Assembly: GCA_945883825.1 (NCBI GenBank)
Contig: CAMCYF010000020.1
Location: 1 to 42,762, forward strand
DNA from: Chitinophaga pinensis
GTDB lineage: Bacteria; Bacteroidota; Bacteroidia; Flavobacteriales_D; Crocinitomicaceae
Length of the DNA stretch: 42,762 nucleotides
Direction of reading: 5' to 3'
Both the position numbers and the translations under genes were made by a program. Every line of letters starts with the position of its first letter. The stretch's first letter is position 1. Below the pieces are notes generated by a model. The model did not search any database, had not been told where the DNA came from, and saw only the letters and a list, made by a program, of their open reading frames with translations. Positions 8,357 to 15,906 of this stretch are shown here, in pieces.

Positions 8357-9760
8357 TTATAAGTCCTCCAATATTTTAGCAAATTGAAATAATGCTGATT
8401 CATCAAAAGTAGTAGACATTATCTGTATTCCAAACGGCAAACCGTTAGAATGATTGCCTAGAGGTAAGCTCAAAGCTGGATTTCCTGTAAGATTTGCATG
8501 CACAGTAAATATATCTTGAAGATACATTTGAATGGGGTCTTTTATTGCATTTTTTTCAAATGCAGTGCCAGGTGTGGAAGGCATAAGAAGAATATCTGTT
8601 TTTTCAAACATCTTATCCGTTTGATTTTTCAATACGCGCCGAACTTTTTGAGCTTGTGAGTAATAGGCATCATAAAAACCATGCGAAAGCACAAAAGTGC
8701 CTGCCATAATACGACGCTTCACTTCCATTCCAAATCCCTCTGACCTAGATTTAATATAGGTTTCATCTACACCTTTTGCTTCTGAGCTGCGATAACCGAA
8801 ATGTACACCATCAAATCGCGATAAATTAGAAGATGCTTCAGCGGTAGTGAGAACATAATAAGTAGGAACTAAATATTCTATAAATGGGAAGCTCAAGTCA
8901 ATAATTTCATGCCCTTTAAGCTTTAAATCCTGAATAATTTTCTGAAGATGTGAGCGAATCTCTTCATCCAAGCCAGAATGATCAAAGCATTCTTTGATAA
9001 TACCGATTCGATATTTCTTTGAAGAATCAGTATCCTCAAATTTTAATTCTTTTGTTGAACTTGTTGCATCAAATTCATCAGTTCCAGCCATAATTGAAAG
9101 AAGTAATTGCGCATCTTCAACACAATTTGTAAATGTTCCAATCTGATCGAAAGACGAAGCGTATGCGATTAATCCGTAGCGACTAATACGACCATAAGTC
9201 GGCTTCAAACCGTAGGTTCCTGTCCAAGATGCTGGTTGTCTTACAGAACCACCCGTATCACTTCCTAGCGAAACAGTACATAAACCTGCAGAAACGGCAA
9301 CAGCTGATCCACCAGAAGATCCACCAGGCACATAATTCTTTTTAAGATTATTTTCAACCGGACCGAAAGCAGAATTTTCATTTGAACTTCCCATGGCAAA
9401 TTCATCACAATTTAATCGTCCGATTACAATAGCATCTTCATCTAATAAGCGCTGTAGGGCAGTTGCAGTATAAATTGACTCAAAGCCTTCTAATATTTTT
9501 GATGCTGCTGAAACCTTATGATTTTTGTAACAAATATTGTCTTTGATTCCAACAATTACTCCTGCAAGTTTCCCTGCAGTACCATTTTTTATTTTCTCGT
9601 CAACACTTACAGCTGCTGCAATTGCAGAGTCCTCAAAGACTTCTAAGAAAGCATTTAAATGTAAATTCTGACTGATTTTTTCAATGTAAAATTTCGTAAG
9701 AGATAAAACAGTATCTCCGGAAAGCAAACCCTCCTTAACTTCTGTTATCGTACGGTACAT
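8357..9760 (-). CDS. gatA: Aspartyl/glutamyl-tRNA amidotransferase subunit A
   Basis: 467 residues of the amidase-signature family. The Ser-cisSer-Lys triad can be read directly: K73 in GVIVGIKDN, S148 in PGGSSGGSA and S172 in SLGSDTGGSVRQPAS, with the spacing known from GatA. The enzyme hydrolyses glutamine and passes ammonia to GatB to make Gln-tRNA (and Asn-tRNA) from mischarged tRNA. gatB and gatC are not in the window. The gene lies 5 bases after tatA and directly abuts the transglycosylase gene, so a housekeeping translation gene is embedded in an envelope operon. A general amidase is possible, but the length and sequence blocks fit GatA. Confidence 0.93.
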   Translation of the reverse strand: MYRTITEVKEGLLSGDTVLSLTKFYIEKISQNLHLNAFLEVFEDSAIAAAVSVDEKIKNGTAGKLAGVIVGIKDNICYKNHKVSAASKILEGFESIYTATALQRLLDEDAIVIGRLNCDEFAMGSSNENSAFGPVENNLKKNYVPGGSSGGSAVAVSAGLCTVSLGSDTGGSVRQPASWTGTYGLKPTYGRISRYGLIAYASSFDQIGTFTNCVEDAQLLLSIMAGTDEFDATSSTKELKFEDTDSSKKYRIGIIKECFDHSGLDEEIRSHLQKIIQDLKLKGHEIIDLSFPFIEYLVPTYYVLTTAEASSNLSRFDGVHFGYRSSEAKGVDETYIKSRSEGFGMEVKRRIMAGTFVLSHGFYDAYYSQAQKVRRVLKNQTDKMFEKTDILLMPSTPGTAFEKNAIKDPIQMYLQDIFTVHANLTGNPALSLPLGNHSNGLPFGIQIMSTTFDESALFQFAKILEDL

Positions 9761-9765
9761 TGTAA

Positions 9766-9957
9766 TTATTTATTCTCTGGCTTATCTTCACTCTCAGGAT
9801 TTGCGTCTTCTCCTTTTGATGCGTCTTTAAATTCTTTTACACCTTTACCCAAACCGCGCATTAATTCCGGAATTTTCTTTCCCCCAAAAAACAGTAATAC
9901 GATTACTAGAACGATTATTAATATTTGGCCTCCGCCTACAACTCCTAAAACAAACAT
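9766..9957 (-). CDS. tatA: Sec-independent protein translocase subunit TatA/E
   Basis: 63 residues: one N-terminal membrane helix (residues about 9-24, [15 protein letters not shown]), the [21 protein letters not shown] hinge and amphipathic helix typical of TatA, and a charged disordered tail. TatA oligomers form the pore through which folded proteins with twin-arginine signals cross the inner membrane. The ActB protein in this window carries such a signal (TTRRDFLKFLGFS), so it is a likely client. First gene of the tatA-gatA-transglycosylase run; tatC is not here. Confidence 0.93.
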   Translation of the reverse strand: MFVLGVVGGGQILIIVLVIVLLFFGGKKIPELMRGLGKGVKEFKDASKGEDANPESEDKPENK

Positions 9958-9978
9958 ATTTCTCTATTTTTAATAGTT

Positions 9979-9986
9979 CAAAAATA
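9979..9986 (-). promoter_or_regulatory. Candidate -7 box for the tatA operon
   Basis: The minus strand reads TATTTTTG, matching TAnnTTTG, 21 bases above the tatA ATG. No good -33 TTTG is seen at the right distance, so this is only a candidate. The infB stop is just 36 bases upstream, so readthrough from the infB operon is an alternative. Confidence 0.35.
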
Positions 9987-10021
9987 CAAATTAAATCTAT
10001 AGCCACAGAAAATTAGAAGAA

Positions 10022-12727
10022 TTATAACTTTCTTGCTACTTCAAACGATTCAAAAGCTTCAATAATATCTCCAACTTGTATATCATCAAATTTATCAATA
10101 TTTAAACCACATTCATAATTATTTTTTACTTCCTTAACGTCATCTTTGAATCGTTTTAATGAGCCAAGAAGACCAGTATGAACAACAATTCCATCACGAA
10201 TGACACGTACTTTAGAACTACGTTTTATTGAACCATCTAAGACATAACAACCTGCAATAGTTCCAACTTTTGTAATGTCAAATGTTTCACGAATCTCGGC
10301 AGATCCTGTTATTTTTTCTTCAATATCTGGAGATAGCATTCCCTCCATTGCAGCTTTAATTTCTTCAATTGCCTTATAAATTACTGAATACAGACGAATA
10401 TCTATTTGTTCAGCCTCTGATAATTTCCGTGCAGCTATGGAAGGTCGAACTTGGAAGCCAATGATAATTGCATCAGAAGCAGAAGCTAAATTAACATCAG
10501 CCTCAGAAATTGCACCGACACCCTTGTGTATAATATTTACTTGGATTTCTTCTGTACTCAAATTCATCAATGCATCTGAAAGGGCTTCAATAGAACCATC
10601 CACATCACCTTTGACAATTACATTTAATTCTTTGAAATCTCCAATCGCTAAACGACGGCCAATTTCATCAAGCGTAATATGTTTTGTTGTACGAAGACCT
10701 TGTTCACGGTATAATTGCTCTCTTTTTTGGGCAATTGTTTTGGCTTCTTTTTCATCATCCAAAACATTAAATTTATCACCAGCGTTTGGTGCACCGCCAA
10801 TTCCTAAAACGGAGACAGGTTGTGCCGGTCCAGCCTCAATAATGTTATTTCCAACTTCATCATGCATCGCCCTTACTTTACCGTAATAACGACCAACAAG
10901 AATAACATCACCAACTCGCATTGTACCTGCTTCAACCAACATGTTAGTAACATATCCTTTCCCTTTATCAAGTGAGGATTCAATTACTGTTCCAACTGCA
11001 TTTTTATTTGGATTTGCTTTTAAAGCTAACATTTCTGCTTCTAAAAGAACTTTGTCCAATAAAAGTTCAATGTTCAGATTTTGTTTTGCGGATATTTCTT
11101 GACACTGGTATTTCCCTCCCCAATCTTCTACAAGAATATTCATTGTAGAAAGTTGTTCGCGAATACGATCTGGATTTGCTCCAGGCTTATCTATTTTATT
11201 AATGGCAAAAATCATTGGGACATTTGCCGCTTGAGCGTGAGAAATTGCTTCTTTTGTTTGAGGCATAACATCATCATCTGCAGCTACAATAATAATTGCA
11301 ACGTCTGTTACTTGAGCTCCACGAGCACGCATGGCGGTAAAAGCCTCGTGACCCGGAGTATCCAAGAAAGTCATTTTTCGCTTGTCTTTCAAGGTAACAG
11401 AATATGCACCGATGTGTTGGGTAATTCCTCCAGCTTCACCTTCGGTAACATTCGCATTTCTAATTTTATCAAGCAAAGAAGTTTTTCCGTGATCCACGTG
11501 ACCCATTACAGTAATAATTGGCGGACGATCAATTAAGTCCTCTTCACGGTCTTCAACAGTTTGAATTGCTTCCTGTACTTCAGCACTTACAAATTCAGTT
11601 TCGAAGCCAAATTCATCCGCTACAATATGAATTGTTTCTGCATCTAAACGTTGATTTATAGAAGCAAAAATTCCCAAGGACATACAAACAGAAATTACTT
11701 GAGTTGGTTGAACACTCATCATTGATGCAAGTTCAGAAACTGTTACAAACTCTGTAAGCTTAAGGATTTTATCATCCAATTCTGCCATATCCATTTCATC
11801 TTGACGGCGTTGGGCAACTGTATCTCTTTTCTGTCTTCTATTTTTGGAAGCCTTAGATTTACTTCCTTGATTTGAAAGCCTTGCTAAAGTATCCTTAATT
11901 TCTTTTTGGATGTCACGCTCTGAGACTTCTTTCTTTTCAGTTTTTAATGGGCCCGATGTTTGATTTGTAGTGGCTCCTGGTGTACTTTTTGCCGGTTGAA
12001 TTTCAACCTTTTTAATTCTTTTTCTTTTTCTTTTTGAATCGTCGGCAGAAGAAGAAGAGGCCTTCGGTTTTTCAACTGGTAATTCAATTTTTCCAACTAC
12101 AGTTGTTCCTGTAAGAACTTGTCTTTGGAAACGTATTGTTTCAATTTCCGGAGCTTTTACTACTTCTGGTGATGAAACTTCAACTGGCTTATCTTGTTCT
12201 AATGGTACAGTTACTTTTTCTTTTTTTAGATCTTCGAGTGGTTTTTTCTCCGGCCGAGAGCGCAAATTCAAAGCATCTAAATCTATTTTTCCAACGATCT
12301 GAACTTTATTTGTCTCTTTTATACCAGAGGAATCCTCATTTTCGGATATGTCAGATTCTTTTGGCGGTATTGTTTTAGTAGTATCGTTTTGAGGCCCTTC
12401 AAATACTTTACGTTTTATTTCTTCTAAATTAATTGCATCGCCTTCATCTTCCTCCTCCTTAATTACTTTTTTCTCCTCCGGGGCGATATCGCTCATGGTA
12501 ACAGTTTCTCTTCGCTCTCTGCGATTAGATGTTCCTTTGGCCTTCTCCATCATACTTTGGTCCGCTGCAAATTCTTTCAGCAATAGATCAAAATGCTCGG
12601 GCTCCAAACGCGTGTTCGGATTTGAGTCAATTTTAATTCCTTTTGTTACAAGGAACTCAACTATTGTTGGTAATCCAACATTTAGCTCTCCTGCTGCTTT
12701 TCCTAATCTAATCGGTTTTCCCGCCAT
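10022..12727 (-). CDS. infB: Translation initiation factor IF-2
   Basis: 901 residues. The N-terminal IF2_N fold (GKPIRLGKAAGELNVGLPTI) is followed by a long charged, low-complexity linker (about 60-310) rich in Lys/Glu/Ser, usual for this factor. A second IF2_N-like segment precedes the GTPase domain, whose motifs are complete: G1 GHVDHGKTS (about residue 407), the switch region EAGGITQHIGAY, G3 DTPGHEAFTAMRARG, and G4 NKID. Domains II, III and IV follow and bind initiator tRNA. The protein positions fMet-tRNA on the 30S subunit. It is third in the classic rimP-nusA-infB order, 27 bases after nusA. No truncation or key residue loss seen. Confidence 0.98.
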   Translation of the reverse strand: MAGKPIRLGKAAGELNVGLPTIVEFLVTKGIKIDSNPNTRLEPEHFDLLLKEFAADQSMMEKAKGTSNRRERRETVTMSDIAPEEKKVIKEEEDEGDAINLEEIKRKVFEGPQNDTTKTIPPKESDISENEDSSGIKETNKVQIVGKIDLDALNLRSRPEKKPLEDLKKEKVTVPLEQDKPVEVSSPEVVKAPEIETIRFQRQVLTGTTVVGKIELPVEKPKASSSSADDSKRKRKRIKKVEIQPAKSTPGATTNQTSGPLKTEKKEVSERDIQKEIKDTLARLSNQGSKSKASKNRRQKRDTVAQRRQDEMDMAELDDKILKLTEFVTVSELASMMSVQPTQVISVCMSLGIFASINQRLDAETIHIVADEFGFETEFVSAEVQEAIQTVEDREEDLIDRPPIITVMGHVDHGKTSLLDKIRNANVTEGEAGGITQHIGAYSVTLKDKRKMTFLDTPGHEAFTAMRARGAQVTDVAIIIVAADDDVMPQTKEAISHAQAANVPMIFAINKIDKPGANPDRIREQLSTMNILVEDWGGKYQCQEISAKQNLNIELLLDKVLLEAEMLALKANPNKNAVGTVIESSLDKGKGYVTNMLVEAGTMRVGDVILVGRYYGKVRAMHDEVGNNIIEAGPAQPVSVLGIGGAPNAGDKFNVLDDEKEAKTIAQKREQLYREQGLRTTKHITLDEIGRRLAIGDFKELNVIVKGDVDGSIEALSDALMNLSTEEIQVNIIHKGVGAISEADVNLASASDAIIIGFQVRPSIAARKLSEAEQIDIRLYSVIYKAIEEIKAAMEGMLSPDIEEKITGSAEIRETFDITKVGTIAGCYVLDGSIKRSSKVRVIRDGIVVHTGLLGSLKRFKDDVKEVKNNYECGLNIDKFDDIQVGDIIEAFESFEVARKL

Positions 12728-12754
12728 ATCTATCCTTTATTTTAGAGGATTATC

Positions 12755-13990
12755 TTATTCAAATTCCGAACGTAAAATACGGAATACCTCTTCAATCGTT
12801 TCTTTTTCTAAATCTGTTCTATTTGTTAAATCTTCAACGCTCATTTCCAACACAGATTTTGCTGTATCACAACCAATTGCTTTTAATTCGTCTATTATCC
12901 AATTGTCAATTTCATCAACAAATTCTTCTAAGTCAACATCTTCAACATCTACTTCACCATCTCGGTATACATCAATTTCATAGCCACAAAGTCGACCTGC
13001 AAGTTTAATGTTATTTCCACCTTTACCAATCGCCAAAGAAACTTGGTCTGGTCGAAGGTAAACTTTAACGCGTTTTTCCTCCTCCAAGATATCCATTGAA
13101 GTGACTTTAGCAGGAGAAAGTGCTCTTTGAATGAGCAGTTGGTTATTTGTAGTATAATTGATTACATCAATGTTTTCATTTCGTAATTCACGAACAATTC
13201 CATGAATTCGAGAGCCTTTCATTCCAACACATGCTCCTACTGGATCAACTCGGTCGTCATAAGATTCTACAGCGACTTTCGCTCTTTCCCCTGGTTCACG
13301 AACAATTTTCTTGATTGTAATAAGTCCATCAAAAACCTCAGGAACTTCCAATTCAAATAAGCGCTCTAAAAATTCAGGTGCTGTTCGAGAGAGAATAATT
13401 ACAGGAGTACTATTTCTCATATCTACTTTAGAAACAACTGCACGGACCGATTCTCCTTTTTTAAAGAAGTCCATTGGAATCTGCTCAGATTTAGGTAAGA
13501 TCAATTCGTTATCCTCATCATCCAAAACAAGAATTTCTTTTTTCCAAACTTGGTATACTTCTCCAGTTACAATTTCACCAATGCGCTCTTTGTATATTTT
13601 ATATAAATGATCTTTTTCTAATTCTAGAATTCTAGAAATCAAATTTTGACGAAGTGAAAGTACATTTCTTCGACCAAAATCTCCGAACTTAAATTCTTCT
13701 GTTACTTCTTCACCTATTTCAAAGTCAGGAGATATTTTAATGGCATCGCTGTATGCAATTTCAGTATTTATATCTTCTACTTCACCATCGTCAACAATTT
13801 CTTTGTTCAAAAAAATCTGAACATCACCTTTATCAATATTTACAATGATATCGATGTGTTCATCAGTATTGAATTTTTTCTTCAACATAGCACGGAATAC
13901 GTCTTCCAAGACATGTTGCATAGTTTGTTTATCAATGTTTTTTAATTCCTTAAACTCTAAGAAAGAGTCTGTTAGTTCCACACTATTCAT
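12755..13990 (-). CDS. nusA: Transcription termination/antitermination factor NusA
   Basis: 411 residues: the N-terminal RNA-polymerase binding domain (about 1-125), an S1 domain (GEIVTGEVYQVWKKEILVLD, about 135-200), and two KH RNA-binding domains with GACVGMKGSRIHGIVRELR and DQVSLAIGKGGNNIKLAGRL. The C-terminus has a single helix-hairpin-helix-like segment (residues about 370-411) in place of the two acidic repeats of the longer E. coli protein, which is common outside Proteobacteria. NusA controls pausing, termination and antitermination. It starts 6 bases after rimP. The leader hairpin upstream of rimP could be a target of NusA feedback (inference). Confidence 0.97.
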   Translation of the reverse strand: MNSVELTDSFLEFKELKNIDKQTMQHVLEDVFRAMLKKKFNTDEHIDIIVNIDKGDVQIFLNKEIVDDGEVEDINTEIAYSDAIKISPDFEIGEEVTEEFKFGDFGRRNVLSLRQNLISRILELEKDHLYKIYKERIGEIVTGEVYQVWKKEILVLDDEDNELILPKSEQIPMDFFKKGESVRAVVSKVDMRNSTPVIILSRTAPEFLERLFELEVPEVFDGLITIKKIVREPGERAKVAVESYDDRVDPVGACVGMKGSRIHGIVRELRNENIDVINYTTNNQLLIQRALSPAKVTSMDILEEEKRVKVYLRPDQVSLAIGKGGNNIKLAGRLCGYEIDVYRDGEVDVEDVDLEEFVDEIDNWIIDELKAIGCDTAKSVLEMSVEDLTNRTDLEKETIEEVFRILRSEFE

Positions 13991-13996
13991 AAATAA

Positions 13997-14473
13997 TCAT
14001 TTAAAGGATATTACAATTTTTGCTTCTTTTATATCTGAAAAAGCGAGGTCATATTTCTCCTCAACTAATTCTTTCTTTTTTTTTACTTCTAATTTTTTCA
14101 TTTCTCGATGGCAAAGAATAACCGTATTTTCAGTTACTTCAACGATTTCACCACAAAACTTAGTTCCATTTTGCAGTACTACATCCAATTCGCGACCAAT
14201 ATTTTTTATGTATTGCTTTATATGGCGAAGTGACTTATCTAAGCCGGCAGAAGAAACATGTAATTCAAAATCTTGCTCTTCTCGGTCTAAATTATGCTCA
14301 ACATTTCTAGATACCGACATACAATCGGTAACAGTTACTCCTCCAGAAACCTTATCAAGTTCAACTCGAATGACATTTGAAGGAGAAATTGTTAACTCAA
14401 CAACATACAAGCCATTATTTAATTCTGCAATGCGCTCGTCAATCAATTTCGATATAAGTTCTTTCTTTATCAT
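13997..14473 (-). CDS. rimP: Ribosome maturation factor RimP
   Basis: 158 residues. The N-terminal alpha/beta domain contains LYVVELTISPSNVIRVELDK and GGVTVTDCMSVSRNVEHNLD, and the middle reads YELHVSSAGLDKSL-like (here FELHVSSAGLDKSLRH), the RimP signature. The C-terminal SH3-like part is Lys/Glu rich. RimP assists maturation of the 30S ribosomal subunit. First gene of the rimP-nusA-infB operon. Its ATG sits only 11 bases after a strong hairpin, so the hairpin lies in the immediate leader. Confidence 0.95.
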   Translation of the reverse strand: MIKKELISKLIDERIAELNNGLYVVELTISPSNVIRVELDKVSGGVTVTDCMSVSRNVEHNLDREEQDFELHVSSAGLDKSLRHIKQYIKNIGRELDVVLQNGTKFCGEIVEVTENTVILCHREMKKLEVKKKKELVEEKYDLAFSDIKEAKIVISFK

Positions 14474-14477
14474 TTCT

Positions 14478-14506
14478 CAATAAAAGAGGGGACTTTCGTC
14501 CCCTCT
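14478..14506 (-). promoter_or_regulatory. Terminator-like hairpin in the rimP-nusA-infB leader (possible attenuator)
   Basis: On the minus strand AGAGGGGAC (14506-14498), loop GAAA, then GTCCCCTCT (14493-14485) form a perfect 9-bp GC-rich stem, followed by TTTTATT (14484-14478) and the rimP ATG at 14473. Stem plus T-tract is the form of an intrinsic terminator, yet it precedes an essential operon. No minus-strand gene lies upstream that would need a terminator; alkB on the plus strand starts at 14675. In Bacillus subtilis NusA-dependent termination in the leader of the equivalent operon gives feedback control. A similar function here is inference. Confidence 0.6.
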
Positions 14507-14531
14507 CATTTAACCATTCACAATAGTGGTA

Positions 14532-14539
14532 CAAATATA
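14532..14539 (-). promoter_or_regulatory. Candidate promoter -7 box of the rimP-nusA-infB operon
   Basis: The minus strand reads TATATTTG, a TAnnTTTG match. The predicted start, near 14525, lies about 20 bases before the leader hairpin and about 50 before the rimP ATG. A matching -33 element is not clear. Confidence 0.5.
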
Positions 14540-14674
14540 CAGTTTTTTATTTGAATAAACCTAATTATGCTTCAATATCTAATTTCAAGCACTAATAATT
14601 GAAACCAAACTAGCTGTTTCAGAACTTTACACTATTAAAAATGTTAAAGTCTATATAGAATTCAAAAAATATTT

Positions 14675-15250
14675 ATGACTACAACTAAAGTGCAAAACGG
14701 AGAAATTATGCATACTGATCTTTTTTTAGATAAACTTCAGGCGGACTCACTTTTCGAAAATTTTATATCAAGCTTACCATTTCAGCAAGGAACAATAAAA
14801 CTTTTTGGTAAAACCCACTCTATTCCCAGACTCGAAGCTTTTTTTGCAAGTGAAAAACGTATTTATTCCTATTCTGGGGTTGACTTGCAAACCCATGATT
14901 TTACAAAAGAACTACTAGTATTAAAAGAGCAAATAGAAAAAAATTGTGGAGAAAAATTTAACTGTGTTCTTGTTAATCTTTATAGAGACGGTCAAGATTC
15001 AAATGGATGGCATGCAGACGATGAATTAGCATTAGGGAAAAATCCGATAATAGCATCTTTGAGTTTAGGAGCAACCCGGCGCTTTGATTTAAAGCACAAC
15101 TTAACAAAAGAAAAAATAAGTTATGATCTAACTTCTGGTAGTTTATTAGTTATGAAAGGTGCTATTCAACACTATTGGAAACACCAAATTGCAAAGACTA
15201 AAAAAGTTAATGATCCAAGAATTAATTTAACCTTTCGTTACATTTATTAA
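14675..15250 (+). CDS. AlkB-family 2-oxoglutarate/Fe(II)-dependent DNA dealkylase
   Basis: 191 residues. The iron-binding facial triad is visible: H113 and D115 in NGWHADDE and H170 in HYWKHQIAKT. The 2-oxoglutarate-binding arginines are in PRINLTFRY (R182 and R188), matching the R-x-N-L-T-F-R motif of AlkB. The LSLGATRRFDLKH block is also typical of the ALKBH2/3-like bacterial group. It would oxidatively remove methyl groups such as 1-methyladenine and 3-methylcytosine from DNA or RNA. A second ATG at 14708 (residue 12) could be the true start. The next gene begins 30 bases downstream on the same strand. Substrate is inferred from family. Confidence 0.9.
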   Translation: MTTTKVQNGEIMHTDLFLDKLQADSLFENFISSLPFQQGTIKLFGKTHSIPRLEAFFASEKRIYSYSGVDLQTHDFTKELLVLKEQIEKNCGEKFNCVLVNLYRDGQDSNGWHADDELALGKNPIIASLSLGATRRFDLKHNLTKEKISYDLTSGSLLVMKGAIQHYWKHQIAKTKKVNDPRINLTFRYIY

Positions 15251-15280
15251 TTCTAGTAAATCTAATGCTAACTTTACAAG

Positions 15281-15853
15281 ATGTTAATTGAAATTGAAGA
15301 TAAAATAATATCAACAGAAATATTCTCAAAGAAATTTGTTTGTGACCTAAGTGCTTGCAAAGGAGCTTGCTGTATTGAGGGAGATGGAGGTGCTCCACTA
15401 AAGCTCAAAGAAGCAACACAGATAGAAAAACATTTCGAGGCAATAAAACCGTTTATGGAAGTAAAAGGAATTGAAGCGGTAGAAAAAAATGGGGTTTATT
15501 ATTTGGATGCAGAAAAAGAACCAGCAACAAGCTTGGTAAATAATAAAGAATGCGCTTTTGTTTATTTTGATTCCTCAAAAACTGCAAAATGCTCAATAGA
15601 AAAAGCCTTTCGAGAAGGTGTGATTCCATTCAATAAACCAATATCCTGTCATTTATATCCAATTCGCGTTAAGGAATTTGACGATTATAAAGCGCTTAAT
15701 TTTGAGGAATGGAAAATATGTGAGCCAGCATGCGCCTGCGGAAGTAAATTAGATGTTCCCGTTTACCGTTTTTTAAAAGAACCTTTAATTCGGGCTTTTG
15801 GCGAAAGGTTTTACGAAGAACTTCAAATTGTAGAAAGCGAGCTTAATTACTGA
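15281..15853 (+). CDS. DUF3109 family protein (Cys-rich, YkgJ-like)
   Basis: 190 residues. The pattern DLSACKGACCIEGDGGAPL near residue 25, then a later CAFVYFDSSKTAKCS, KPISCHLYPIRV and WKICEPACACG give at least nine cysteines, the arrangement of DUF3109, which is related to the Fe-S/zinc-cluster YkgJ-type proteins. A metal cluster is likely; the biochemical role is unknown. It follows the AlkB-like gene by 30 bases and may be cotranscribed, and it ends in a shared terminator facing ctaD. Family assignment is confident, function is not. Confidence 0.85.
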   Translation: MLIEIEDKIISTEIFSKKFVCDLSACKGACCIEGDGGAPLKLKEATQIEKHFEAIKPFMEVKGIEAVEKNGVYYLDAEKEPATSLVNNKECAFVYFDSSKTAKCSIEKAFREGVIPFNKPISCHLYPIRVKEFDDYKALNFEEWKICEPACACGSKLDVPVYRFLKEPLIRAFGERFYEELQIVESELNY

Positions 15854-15860
15854 AAATTAA

Positions 15861-15889
15861 AAATCCCTATCGCAAAGCAAGAGGGATTT
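15861..15889. terminator. Bidirectional terminator between the DUF3109 gene and ctaD
   Basis: AAATCCCT (15861-15868) and AGGGATTT (15882-15889) form an 8-bp perfect stem around a 13-base loop, flanked by A-rich sequence on the left. It lies 7 bases after one stop codon and 17 bases from the convergent ctaD stop, so it could serve both strands. Confidence 0.6.
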
Positions 15890-15906
15890 CGGAAGGTTAA
15901 TTTTGA

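Noticed and set aside
12495-12983. Plus-strand frame of 162 codons across the infB-nusA junction
   Set aside because: Antisense shadow of infB and nusA with low-complexity Ser/Thr sequence.
13845-14483. Plus-strand open frame of 212 codons opposite nusA and rimP
   Set aside because: It is antisense to two well-supported genes, is Ser/Phe rich as expected of a mirror frame, and matches no family.
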